From RGIG3009 sp045595445 (GTDB lineage: Bacteria; Bacillota; Clostridia; Oscillospirales; Acutalibacteraceae): DNA of 64,000 bases. Below are positions 52,600 through 60,027 of this stretch, one piece after another (position 1 is the stretch's first letter; each line of letters begins with the position of its first letter). Location: positions 1 to 64,000 of the forward strand of contig JAZOAK010000023.1 in NCBI GenBank assembly GCA_045595445.1. The letters are read 5' to 3'. Below the pieces are notes generated by a model, which saw only the letters and a list, made by a program, of their open reading frames with translations, was not told the origin of the DNA and did no database searches. A program made the translations under genes and the position numbers.

Positions 52600-53619
52600 A
52601 TGAAACAACAACTGCTTGACTGTTTGGCTTTTTTCAAACGACATGCAGCCGTTTGCATCGCCACAGGACTCTCGCTGTTATCAGTACTGATGCTGCTCGT
52701 TATGACCCTGTCACTGCGCTCCGTCACCGTTAACGACGACGGAAAAGCCTTGACCGTACTAACGTTCAGTAACGATCACGAAAGCATCTTAGCAAGTGCA
52801 GGCATCACGCTGCATCCGCAAGACGTGGTCACCGCATCCGCATCCGAAATTGAGATCAACAGAGCCTTTCACGTCACCGTCGCCATAGACGGTGGTGTCT
52901 CGACCACCTTGTGCGTAACCGAAGGTACTGTGGCCGACGCACTAAAAAGCGCACAGATCAATACCGTTACACACACATTAACCGAACACGCACCCGAGGA
53001 TACGCTCACCGCCAACATGGTGATTACGGTCAAACCTTTGGAAAACACCACCCGCACCGAGACGGAAGCAATCGCGTACGAAACCGTACTCACCCTTTCC
53101 GACGAATTGCCCTCAGGCGGTCGTACGACACAGCAGAAAGGTGTGGCGGGTGAGAAAACGATCGTCTACCGCGATTATTTCAAAGACGGTAAGTTGATCG
53201 AAACCGAGATCGTCAGCGAAACGGTAAGCAAACAACCGATTACCGAGCTCGCAACCGTCGGCAAAGGGGCGCTGTCTACCCCGCCGGAAGCCCTCGCCCT
53301 TAACGCAAACGGTATTCCGCTGAAATACAAACAAGTACTGACCGGCACGGCTTGCGCATACACCGCCAAAGAAGGTGCACGCACCGCCACCGGCACGATT
53401 CCCGCGGTCGGTACGGTTGCCGTTAATCCGAAACTCATCCCCTACGGTTCAAAGCTGTTCATTGTATCGGAAAACGGCTACGTATACGGCTACGGTGTCG
53501 CCCGCGACACCGGCGGCGGCGTAATGAAAAACTTGATTCTGGCGGATCTGTATATGGATACAAAAGAAGATTGTTATCAGTTCGGAAGACAAAAAGTAAA
53601 CATCTATGTGTTAGAATAA
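52600..53619 (+). CDS. YabE-like surface protein with DUF348, G5 and 3D domains
   Basis: A 339-residue secreted or anchored protein. One N-terminal membrane segment (about 20-42) is followed by DUF348 repeats (residues about 45-150), a G5 domain with GVAGEKTIVYRDYFKDGKL, and a C-terminal 3D domain with TATGTIPAVGTVAVNPKLIP, ARDTGGGV and ADLYMDT. The conserved aspartates of the 3D (MltA-like) fold suggest peptidoglycan cleavage, as in resuscitation-promoting and YabE-type proteins. GGAGG precedes ATG 52600. Confidence 0.9.
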   Translation: MKQQLLDCLAFFKRHAAVCIATGLSLLSVLMLLVMTLSLRSVTVNDDGKALTVLTFSNDHESILASAGITLHPQDVVTASASEIEINRAFHVTVAIDGGVSTTLCVTEGTVADALKSAQINTVTHTLTEHAPEDTLTANMVITVKPLENTTRTETEAIAYETVLTLSDELPSGGRTTQQKGVAGEKTIVYRDYFKDGKLIETEIVSETVSKQPITELATVGKGALSTPPEALALNANGIPLKYKQVLTGTACAYTAKEGARTATGTIPAVGTVAVNPKLIPYGSKLFIVSENGYVYGYGVARDTGGGVMKNLILADLYMDTKEDCYQFGRQKVNIYVLE

Positions 53620-53620
53620 C

Positions 53621-53657
53621 AAAAGCGCTTCTCGCTACGAGCGAGAAGCGCTTTTTT
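53621..53657. terminator. Bidirectional terminator
   Basis: AAAAGCGCTTCTCGC (53621-53635) pairs with GCGAGAAGCGCTTTT (53641-53655). It overlaps the last codons of the minus-strand TSUP gene. Confidence 0.9.
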
Positions 53658-54012
53658 GTGATTGGCAAAACAGTTCACGAAAGCCGATATACAGCAGCAG
53701 CACACCAAAAGCTCGCCGCAAAAGGCTCGTATCCATGCCGCTTGCCACAAAGGCGGCAACCGCCGAAGTGATCACCCCCGCCACCGAACACCATATCACC
53801 GCTTCCCATTCCACGCGTCGGTTGCGGATATGGGAGATAAGCGCTGTGGGCGCACAGCATAAAAAATACAAGAGATTGATTCCGCCGGCTGCATATTGCT
53901 CCACCGCAGCAAAGGTTGTCAGGTAGACGATAAGCAGCGATCCGCCGCCGATACCGAATCCGCTGATAACACCCGTGATAAGTCCTACCGCTATGGCAAG
54001 TGCGATCTTCAC
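53635..54012 (-). CDS. TSUP (TauE/SafE) half-transporter, second gene
   Basis: A 125-residue membrane protein with about four helices and the TSUP repeat start LITGVISGFGIGGGSLL. Full TSUP carriers (about 250 residues) hold two such repeats; this one has a single repeat. Its ATGA overlaps the stop of the upstream half gene, so the two are translationally coupled and probably form a heterodimer. Substrates of the family include sulfite, sulfoacetate and other anions; not predictable here. Confidence 0.85.
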   Translation of the reverse strand: MKIALAIAVGLITGVISGFGIGGGSLLIVYLTTFAAVEQYAAGGINLLYFLCCAPTALISHIRNRRVEWEAVIWCSVAGVITSAVAAFVASGMDTSLLRRAFGVLLLYIGFRELFCQSQKSASRS

Positions 54013-54368
54013 AACAACAGCACCGCCCTTATCCCGCCGTACAGCAACAAAATACCGAACAAACGGCGCAAGAGGGTCACCGACATATTCTTAAAGAAAA
54101 CGCCCGAGAGCACACCGCCTGCCGCACCGCCGATGAGATACGGCCAAGCGATGGTGAAGTCCAAACCGCCGCGCATCCAAAAAACGATCAACGATATCGC
54201 TGAAAGCGGTACAATGATCGCAATCGAGGTGGCAAACGCGTGCTTTTGTTTCATCCCCACCCAAGAGGTAAGTAGCGGCACCAAAAACAAGCCGCCGCCC
54301 GATCCGAACAAGCCGTTCGCCACGCCCGCCAAGGCACCGATGATAAGATATTTGTTCGTCGGTTTCAT
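54009..54368 (-). CDS. TSUP (TauE/SafE) half-transporter, first gene
   Basis: A 119-residue membrane protein with the repeat start LAGVANGLFGSGGGLFLVPLL and about four helices. It resembles its partner at 53635 in the closing block LLRRLFGILLLYGGIR (partner LLRRAFGVLLLYIGFR). That similarity shows that both are versions of the one-repeat unit rather than fragments of a frameshifted gene. Confidence 0.85.
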   Translation of the reverse strand: MKPTNKYLIIGALAGVANGLFGSGGGLFLVPLLTSWVGMKQKHAFATSIAIIVPLSAISLIVFWMRGGLDFTIAWPYLIGGAAGGVLSGVFFKNMSVTLLRRLFGILLLYGGIRAVLLL

Positions 54369-54418
54369 AAAGCACCCCCATTTTGAGTTAGGGTGTGCAA
54401 CTAAAAACGAAATATACG

Positions 54419-54697
54419 TTACGGCAATCGCGACACGTGATAACGAAGATAAAACAGCGACAATACCATCGTTTCCATTTCGTCGCGGTCACGCAGCCCT
54501 GCATACCAAAATTGACGGTAGAGTTTGCTGTCCTCCGACAAGAGCTCCGATCGAGAACGCAGCATTTCCCGCCACTCCTCCGGAATGGGATCCGTATACT
54601 GTCTGCGAAGAAACTCCTCGGTTTTGTCTTCTCCCATTCTGCCTTCCAGCAAATCAAGGCAGAGTTCAATCTCTCGAAATAGTTTCATTCTATACAT
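54419..54697 (-). CDS. Small charged protein of unknown function
   Basis: A 92-residue soluble protein, rich in Glu, Arg and Leu, predicted mostly helical. No family is recognised. GGTGGTG six bases before the ATG at 54697 supports translation; ATG 54712 is possible. It is divergent from the ribbon-helix-helix gene at 54793, and the palindrome 54737-54756 lies between them, so it may be the regulated partner. An opposite-strand frame of similar length lacks a ribosome site. Confidence 0.6.
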   Translation of the reverse strand: MYRMKLFREIELCLDLLEGRMGEDKTEEFLRRQYTDPIPEEWREMLRSRSELLSEDSKLYRQFWYAGLRDRDEMETMVLSLFYLRYHVSRLP

Positions 54698-54736
54698 TTT
54701 ATTCACCACCATTAGTATTACTTTATGCTACTTGGT

Positions 54737-54756
54737 ATGAAATGTCAATATTTCAT
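54737..54756. promoter_or_regulatory. Palindromic operator candidate
   Basis: ATGAAAT (54737-54743), six bases, ATTTCAT (54750-54756). It is placed between the divergent genes at 54697 and 54793, a typical site for autoregulation by a ribbon-helix-helix dimer. Confidence 0.55.
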
Positions 54757-54792
54757 CGCTTTATATCGCATAATACTCCTGAGGTGAGACGT

Positions 54793-54957
54793 ATGAAACC
54801 GCTTAAAGAAAGACTTAGCATTACCTTGGACGGCGATATCATCGAAAAAATCAAGGTGTTGGCCGAAGAACAGGATCGCTCCGTATCCCAGTACATCAAT
54901 TTGGTCTTAAAAAGCCATTTGAAACGAGTCGACGAAAAGAATGCCAAGAAGCAATAA
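54793..54957 (+). CDS. Ribbon-helix-helix DNA-binding protein
   Basis: A 54-residue protein with the Arc/CopG pattern: strand ERLSITLDGDIIEKI, helix A KVLAEEQDRSVSQYINL and helix B ending VLKSHLKRV. It would bind DNA as a dimer of dimers. GAGGTGAG five bases before ATG 54793 identifies this start; the much longer open frame that contains it (from 53896) is antisense to the TSUP genes and spurious. No toxin partner is recognised. Confidence 0.82.
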   Translation: MKPLKERLSITLDGDIIEKIKVLAEEQDRSVSQYINLVLKSHLKRVDEKNAKKQ

Positions 54958-54959
54958 CG

Positions 54960-55285
54960 AAAACCCCCGAGGCCCTTTCACAGCCTCGGGGGTGTTTTAT
55001 TTGTTGGTTATAGGTTTATATATCAAGTTTTGATTCGCTGATTATCTTCGCGACTTGGTTATCCTCAGTACATGGGACTATCCCCTTCTTAAATAATTTT
55101 CAGGAAACCTCGCATACAAATCATGTGAATCACCTTTTTCTTAAAAATAGGACTGCGCTTCTTGTGATCAAAAGTAACTAAACCTTTGGACTCACCTCTT
55201 TCAAATTTTTCCGAGGGTTGCTGTTCAGCCCACGGGACTCACTCCTTTTCTCTGATCTCGTCTTTTTCTCTCTTTCCTTCTGTCA
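54960..55285 (-). ncRNA. Candidate non-coding RNA with four Shine-Dalgarno-like units
   Basis: A transcription unit of about 325 nt with consensus promoter and terminator but no real gene. Four diverged units of about 47-60 nt occur on the minus strand, at plus 55225-55249, 55178-55202, 55108-55142 and 55057-55090. Each has an A-rich lead, a GGAG/GAGG/AAGG/GGGG box and an eight-base spacer like TGAGTCCC. Three then show a triplet at the start-codon position, one codon and a stop (GTG GGC TGA; AAG GTT TAG; ATG TAC TGA); the fourth opens an 11-codon frame. I know no family with this layout. Confidence 0.6.
54963..54999. terminator. Bidirectional terminator shared by RHH gene and ncRNA
   Basis: ACCCCCGAGGC (54963-54973) pairs with GCCTCGGGGGT (54983-54993); GTTTTATTTG follows on plus and TTTTCGTT on minus. 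Confidence 0.85.
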
Positions 55286-55290
55286 ACTAT

Positions 55291-55319
55291 ACAATACCAC
55301 GTTTTATGTGCATTGTCAA
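55291..55319 (-). promoter_or_regulatory. Promoter of the candidate ncRNA
   Basis: Minus strand TTGACA (plus 55314-55319), 17-base spacer, TATTGT (plus 55291-55296). Confidence 0.75.
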
Positions 55320-55366
55320 TAGTTTTTTATAACTTTTTTGAAAATTTTTATTCAACATTTTTCGAC

Positions 55367-55395
55367 TTGACGAATACGGCAAAAACGATTACAAT
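55367..55395 (+). promoter_or_regulatory. Promoter of the DUF1292 gene
   Basis: -35 TTGACG (55367-55372), 17-base spacer, -10 TACAAT (55390-55395). Confidence 0.75.
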
Positions 55396-55428
55396 AGAAA
55401 CAGAACAAAAAGAACGGAGAATATACCT

Positions 55429-55743
55429 ATGTCCCAAGAATACGGAAACGATATTGTCACCGTCGTGGACGACGAAGGCAATCAACACGAATTTGAGATT
55501 TTGGATATGATTGAGACCGACGACGGTCGCTACGTGGCGCTGTTGCCCATCTATCACGATCCGAGCGAAATGCTGAACGATGACGGTGAACTGGTCATCT
55601 TGACCGTCAAGGAAGAAAACGGCGAAGACCTTTTGTTACCCATCGAGGATGACGACGAGTTCGACGAGATTGCGGAGATCTTTGAGGAACGACTTGCAGA
55701 ACTATACGAGGTTGAAGAGTTAGAGTCGCCGGCTGACAACTAA
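55429..55743 (+). CDS. DUF1292 domain protein
   Basis: A 104-residue, very acidic protein of the YrzB/DUF1292 family: VTVVDDEGNQHEFEILDMIE, YVALLPIY and a Glu/Asp-rich C-terminal half. Function is unknown across Firmicutes; it often lies near ruvX and alaS, which are absent here. CGGAG precedes ATG 55429. A probable 6S RNA follows immediately. Confidence 0.9.
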   Translation: MSQEYGNDIVTVVDDEGNQHEFEILDMIETDDGRYVALLPIYHDPSEMLNDDGELVILTVKEENGEDLLLPIEDDDEFDEIAEIFEERLAELYEVEELESPADN

Positions 55744-55749
55744 GTTTGT

Positions 55750-55939
55750 CCCCCTGCTCTGTGCGTGGACCTATCCCCTTTTAACCCTACTACACTGTGC
55801 CAACGGGAGCCAGGCTCCGAAAGCGGATTGCAGACCTCCCCGCCCTCGGCGGGACGAAGGGAGCGCGAACCTTTTGGGCGGCAACCCACCTGCTTCTATT
55901 AGTAGCAGGTTATGCGGGGATATTACGGCAGAGCGGGGC
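55750..55939 (+). ncRNA. ssrS: Probable 6S RNA
   Basis: An approximately 190-nt rod-like RNA between DUF1292 and a terminator. Closing stem: CCCC.GCTCTG (55751-55761) with CAGAGC GGGG (55929-55938), then CGT/ACG and TATCCCC (55772-55778) with GGGGATA (55916-55922). A central open region follows, then an apical stem CTCCC.CGCC with GGCG.GGGAG. The 3' half has ACCCACCTGC..GCAGGT, resembling the small hairpin near the central bubble of known 6S RNAs. 6S binds housekeeping RNA polymerase. No separate promoter is obvious, so it may be processed from the DUF1292 transcript. Confidence 0.6.
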
Positions 55940-55957
55940 AACATACAAAAACGAAAC

Positions 55958-55994
55958 GACCCGATACGAACATCGTATCGGGTCGCATTTTTAT
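55958..55994. terminator. Bidirectional terminator
   Basis: CGACCCGATACGA (55958-55970) pairs with TCGTATCGGGTCG (55974-55986), followed by CATTTTTATTTG. It ends the 6S transcript and overlaps the stop region of the convergent phosphatase gene. Confidence 0.88.
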
Positions 55995-56611
55995 TTGTTC
56001 GGAATAAGCGGCACGTAATCAATAGCTTCGCAGACCGGTTCACGCATCCACAAGGATGGTGACACACGCACGGTAAAGCCACAGCCAGCCTCCGCAACCC
56101 ACTCTGAAACGTCCGCTTGCGGCAGCGCGTACGCCGCCATGATCAGCATAATGACGCCGCCGTGGGTACAAATGACAGCATCACCGTCGCCTTTTTTCAT
56201 CACGTCTTCCACGATCGACTCAAACGCCGCCATGACACGCGCTTGGAACGTGGCGGCATCCTCCCCACCGGGGATGGCGGTCGTGGCACCGGTGATCCAT
56301 TTTTGAAACTCGTCATCGAACTTTAATTCCTCTGCACTTTTGCCGTCCCACTCGCCAAAATCACATTCCGAAAGTTCCGCAACAACCTCAGCGTTACTGT
56401 TCGGATACAGCGTTTCCAGCGTTTGGCGGCAACGAGCAAGAGGGCTTGTATAAAAGTATTTAGCACAAGGATATTCCGCTTCCTCTTTTTTATGCAGCAA
56501 ATCGGAAAGGCCGGCAGGCGACAACGGCAAATCGGTTTTTCCGATATACAACCCCTGCTCGTTTGCCGCAGTCAAGCCGTGACGGATTACATGAATTTTA
56601 TAGTTTTTCAC
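55991..56611 (-). CDS. Histidine phosphatase family protein
   Basis: A 206-residue phosphoglycerate mutase-like phosphatase. The phosphohistidine motif is VIRHGLTAANE, with SPLARCRQT and CTHGGVIM completing the active site. Members act on phosphosugars, cofactor intermediates such as alpha-ribazole phosphate, or small phosphates; nothing here selects one. GTG is the start, with GGAGGAA upstream. Monocistronic. Confidence 0.9.
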   Translation of the reverse strand: MKNYKIHVIRHGLTAANEQGLYIGKTDLPLSPAGLSDLLHKKEEAEYPCAKYFYTSPLARCRQTLETLYPNSNAEVVAELSECDFGEWDGKSAEELKFDDEFQKWITGATTAIPGGEDAATFQARVMAAFESIVEDVMKKGDGDAVICTHGGVIMLIMAAYALPQADVSEWVAEAGCGFTVRVSPSLWMREPVCEAIDYVPLIPNK

Positions 56612-56645
56612 AGAAATTTCCTCCTAATATCGGTGGTTTCGACAA

Positions 56646-56674
56646 TTTACAAATCGTAATATCTGCGTTATAAT
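56646..56674 (+). promoter_or_regulatory. Promoter of the XRE gene at 56726
   Basis: -35 TTTACA (56646-56651), 17-base spacer, -10 TATAAT (56669-56674). Confidence 0.75.
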
Positions 56675-56725
56675 GAAAAACCCACCGTATAATTCGGGGG
56701 ATTTCACAAGATAGGAGAAACGGAA

Positions 56726-57394
56726 ATGCCAACCGGTTTTGCGCGCACCTTGATGCTATTGCGAAAGGAACGCGGTATCAGTCAAAAACAAGCGGCCGCC
56801 GCTTTGGATATATCACAAGCGTTGCTGTCACACTACGAAAAAGGTATTCGGGAATGCCGCTTGGAGTTCGTGGTGCGTGCCGCCGATTATTACAACGTAT
56901 CGTGCGACTATCTGCTCGGTCGCACACCGGATAAATCCGGTGCCATGCTCACGGTAGACGATCTGCCGGACGGCGAGCCAAACGTCAAAGACGGTCGTGC
57001 GGTAGATAATATGTTGCCGGTACTGAACAAAAAGTTAGCACTCAATGCGATCAGCGTGTTGTTTGACGTTCTTAAACGGTGTAAACACAAAGAACTGACC
57101 GCTGAGGTATCCGCCTACTTAAACCTCGCGATCTACACCGTGTTCCGCAGTTTATACGCGGCAAACGCCAAAAATCCTAACGCCCTGTTTGCCCTACCGG
57201 AAACTTACTGGCAACCGGTGGTGAACGGTGAGATGGGAATCGGTGCGGCACATATCCGTAAGATCGCCAGAGAAGCATTCTCGGAATCCAAAGCACCCTC
57301 GATGTTACCGGACGCATTGGCAAAATCCTATCCCCTGTTAGCATCATCGCTGATGAACGTGTTGAAGAATGCGGAAGAATCCATCGAACAATAA
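56726..57394 (+). CDS. XRE-family transcriptional regulator
   Basis: A 222-residue protein. The N-terminal helix-turn-helix (about 8-63) has ISQKQAAAALDISQALLSHY. The C-terminal 140 residues are helical with no recognised ligand fold. It looks like a DNA-binding regulator of the clostridial kind found singly among core genes. AGGAG precedes ATG 56726. Its target is not evident; the next gene is convergent. Confidence 0.88.
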   Translation: MPTGFARTLMLLRKERGISQKQAAAALDISQALLSHYEKGIRECRLEFVVRAADYYNVSCDYLLGRTPDKSGAMLTVDDLPDGEPNVKDGRAVDNMLPVLNKKLALNAISVLFDVLKRCKHKELTAEVSAYLNLAIYTVFRSLYAANAKNPNALFALPETYWQPVVNGEMGIGAAHIRKIAREAFSESKAPSMLPDALAKSYPLLASSLMNVLKNAEESIEQ

Positions 57395-57400
57395 ATATGG

Positions 57401-57431
57401 AAAATGCGCGAGTGTTCTCGCGCATTTTTTA
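57401..57431. terminator. Terminator after the XRE gene
   Basis: AAAATGCGCGAG pairs with CTCGCGCATTTT around TGTT, followed by TTATTG. Confidence 0.88.
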
Positions 57432-57483
57432 TTGTAATAACAGTAAGTTCCCGCAAGTTTAATGGCATGAGCGGATTGGGCTT

Positions 57484-58554
57484 TTACTTGAAGACCCACC
57501 CGCGCTGAATACGGAAACTGAGCAAAAATAAGATACAGTCCACAATGAGTTTGAGAAGTGTGGCATTCCAGTTAAGCAATGCATACAAACCACTGGTCGC
57601 AAATGCGGAAAGGGACGCTTGAACCACGCTGAGTATACAATATCTAAACAATCGTCTTCCGGTGTTGCCGTGGCTCTTAAACACCGTCTTTTTGTTCGCG
57701 GTAAAGTTAAACAACCCCGACAGCACGCGCGCCGCATAGGTAGCAAGCACAATTCGAACTTCGGCGGAAACAGACGGGAACAACCAAGTAAGTACCGCTA
57801 CCAACAAGGTAAAGGCGAGAATATCCACAACAAACGACGAAAGCGACGTCGCGATGAATTTCAAAAACACCGAGTAGATACGCACAGAATCAAGCAAGGG
57901 ATTAAAATGCGAGGATTTATTCTCCTCTATGTATACCGTTTCGATCGGCACTTCTAAAAGAGGCATACCGGATTCGTGTGCATCCAGAATCATATTCATT
58001 TCGTACTCAAAACGCTCGCCCTTAGTCGCCAAAAAGCGGCGCATCGCCTGCGGCGAAAAGCCGCGCAGACCGGTTTGAGTATCCGAAAGCGTGATGCCGC
58101 ACAACAGACGAAGCACACGGCTGGTAGTACGGTTGCCGAAACGGCTGCGTGCCGGAATGTTCGGGTTTTTGTTTGAGAAATCGCGGCACCCCATCACCAA
58201 AGCATCAGGATGGTCTATAACCTCTTTTGCCACGGCAATGGTGTCGGCAATACGGTGCTGGCCATCGGAATCCACCGTAACGGCACCAAGGCACTGTTCA
58301 TCCTCGTTAAGCAAATGGTTAAACGCGGTTTTCAGCGCTCTGCCTTTTCCTTGATTTACAGCATGACGAAGCACGGTACAACCATAGTTGTCCCGTGCTT
58401 TCTTAAAATAATCATCATAATCCGCACTGCTGCCGTCGTTGACAACAAGCAACCGTGCAAAGCCCGCTTCGCACAGATCCGCAAGCAGACTGAGTAATTT
58501 ATCATCGGGATTCAGCGATGGGATAATAATTGCCACAGAACGGTAAAGCTCCAT
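57484..58554 (-). CDS. GT2 glycosyltransferase fused to a GtrA-like domain
   Basis: A 356-residue protein joining two modules usually encoded separately. Residues 1-220 are a DPM1/GtrB-type GT2 enzyme (IIIPSLNPDD, VVNDGSS, TVDSDGQH, and SDTQTGLRGF). Residues about 225-356 are a four-helix GtrA-like membrane domain. GtrB-type enzymes load a sugar on undecaprenyl phosphate and GtrA is thought to help flip it, so one polypeptide could do both for surface glycosylation. GAGGTGAGG precedes the ATG. It stands 47 bases after glgA, perhaps in the same transcript. Confidence 0.88.
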   Translation of the reverse strand: MELYRSVAIIIPSLNPDDKLLSLLADLCEAGFARLLVVNDGSSADYDDYFKKARDNYGCTVLRHAVNQGKGRALKTAFNHLLNEDEQCLGAVTVDSDGQHRIADTIAVAKEVIDHPDALVMGCRDFSNKNPNIPARSRFGNRTTSRVLRLLCGITLSDTQTGLRGFSPQAMRRFLATKGERFEYEMNMILDAHESGMPLLEVPIETVYIEENKSSHFNPLLDSVRIYSVFLKFIATSLSSFVVDILAFTLLVAVLTWLFPSVSAEVRIVLATYAARVLSGLFNFTANKKTVFKSHGNTGRRLFRYCILSVVQASLSAFATSGLYALLNWNATLLKLIVDCILFLLSFRIQRGWVFK

Positions 58555-58601
58555 ACATACCTCACCTCTGTGTTTCAGTATACCTCAAATCTCGCGCTTT
58601 T

Positions 58602-60023
58602 TCAACTGTTTTTGAGCGATTTATACAGACGGATATACTCGTTTGCCGAACGCCCCCAACTGAAATCGCAACGCATGGCACGATCGGTCAACAACTGCCA
58701 ATCCGCCTTGTTGTGATATGCCCCGATACCGCGGCAAATGGCATACAACATATCGTCGGCATTGTACGTCTTAAAGGTAAATCCGTTACCAAAGCCATCA
58801 CCGCAATCCTGAATGGAGTCTTTGAGCCCGCCTGTCTCACGCACGATCGGCACCGCACCGTAACGGCAAGCAACCATTTGCGACAGACCGCACGGTTCGC
58901 TCTTAGACGGCATCAAGAACAGATCAGACGCAGCGTATATCTTCTGTGCCAGTTCCGGCACAAAACCTGAGCAGAAGCAGAACTTTTCGGGATATTTCTC
59001 ATACATCGAACGGAAGAACGTTTCATACGCCCATTCGCCCGAGCCGAGAATCACCACCTGCACGTCCTCCTGCATCAATCTCTCAAACACGTGCTGTACC
59101 AAATCAAAGCCCTTATGCGAGGCAAGACGGCTGACCATACCGATCAGCGGTACATCGTCGCGAACCGGCAATCCCAACCGTTCCTGCAACGCCTTCTTAT
59201 TGGCAGCTTTGCCCGACGGATCCTCTGCCGAATACGGTGCATACAGAAACGGATCGGTAGCAGGATTATAGTTATCGGTATCAATACCGTTGAGAATGCC
59301 CGACAATTTCCAACTTCTCAAACGCAAAATTGGATCCATGCCGTGTGAGAACCACGGATCAAGCAATTCCTCCGCATACGTCGGGCTCACGGTGCTGACG
59401 CGATTGGCAGTTTCAATGCCCGCTTTCATCAAATTGATACAGTCGCCGTGCTGTACGATGTCCCGTGCCTCCTCCGGAAGACCGAACACGTCACCGAAAA
59501 TCTCCATGCCGTAAATCCCCTGATACTGGATATTGTGAATGGTATACAGGGTACGAATTGACGAATACGGTTCATCCTTGCCGTAAAACAGCGTGTGATA
59601 TACCGGAACAAGGGCGGTTTGCCAGTCGTTTGCATGGATCACGTCCGGCTTGAAATCGATATATTTGAGCATTTCCAGCACCGCGCGAGAGAAGAACGCA
59701 AAACGCTCCGCATCATCGTAGTGGCCGTAAAGGCCCTCGCGCTTGAAATAATACTGGTTATCCAACAGATAATAGATAACACCGTTCACCTTTGCCTCAA
59801 AGACACCGCAATACTGACGACGCCACGACACGGGAACCGAAAAACTGGTGAGGAAGGTCATTTTCGCACGCAACTCTGCCGGAACACAATCGTACAACGG
59901 CATCACCACGCGGCAACCGACCAGCCGCGCGCGCAAGGCACGCGGCAACGAACCCGAAACGTCCGCAAGACCGCCCGAAGCCGCAAACGGACGAGCTTCA
60001 CCGGTAGCAAATAACACTTTCAT
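58602..60023 (-). CDS. glgA: Glycogen synthase (ADP-glucose type)
   Basis: A GT5 enzyme of 473 residues that elongates glycogen from ADP-glucose. The N-terminal donor loop reads ASGGLADVSGSLP (KTGGLADV in many relatives, so Lys-Thr is replaced by Ala-Ser). The C-terminal half has SRLASHKGFDL, GSGEWAYE and PSKSEPCGLSQM. It starts four bases after glgD, in the glgC-glgD-glgA operon; the ribosome site (AAAGG) is distant, suggesting coupling. Confidence 0.93.
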   Translation of the reverse strand: MKVLFATGEARPFAASGGLADVSGSLPRALRARLVGCRVVMPLYDCVPAELRAKMTFLTSFSVPVSWRRQYCGVFEAKVNGVIYYLLDNQYYFKREGLYGHYDDAERFAFFSRAVLEMLKYIDFKPDVIHANDWQTALVPVYHTLFYGKDEPYSSIRTLYTIHNIQYQGIYGMEIFGDVFGLPEEARDIVQHGDCINLMKAGIETANRVSTVSPTYAEELLDPWFSHGMDPILRLRSWKLSGILNGIDTDNYNPATDPFLYAPYSAEDPSGKAANKKALQERLGLPVRDDVPLIGMVSRLASHKGFDLVQHVFERLMQEDVQVVILGSGEWAYETFFRSMYEKYPEKFCFCSGFVPELAQKIYAASDLFLMPSKSEPCGLSQMVACRYGAVPIVRETGGLKDSIQDCGDGFGNGFTFKTYNADDMLYAICRGIGAYHNKADWQLLTDRAMRCDFSWGRSANEYIRLYKSLKNS

Positions 60024-60027
60024 ACGC

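Noticed and set aside
54395..54682. Plus-strand frame opposite the 92-residue protein
   Set aside because: No ribosome site upstream; the minus-strand frame has one and faces a regulatory palindrome.
53896..54957. A 353-codon plus-strand open frame
   Set aside because: It runs antisense through both TSUP genes and has no ribosome site. Only its last 54 codons, with their own GAGGTGAG site, encode a recognisable RHH protein.
55771..56097. Minus-strand frame across the 6S region
   Set aside because: No ribosome site; overlaps the structured RNA and the end of the phosphatase gene.
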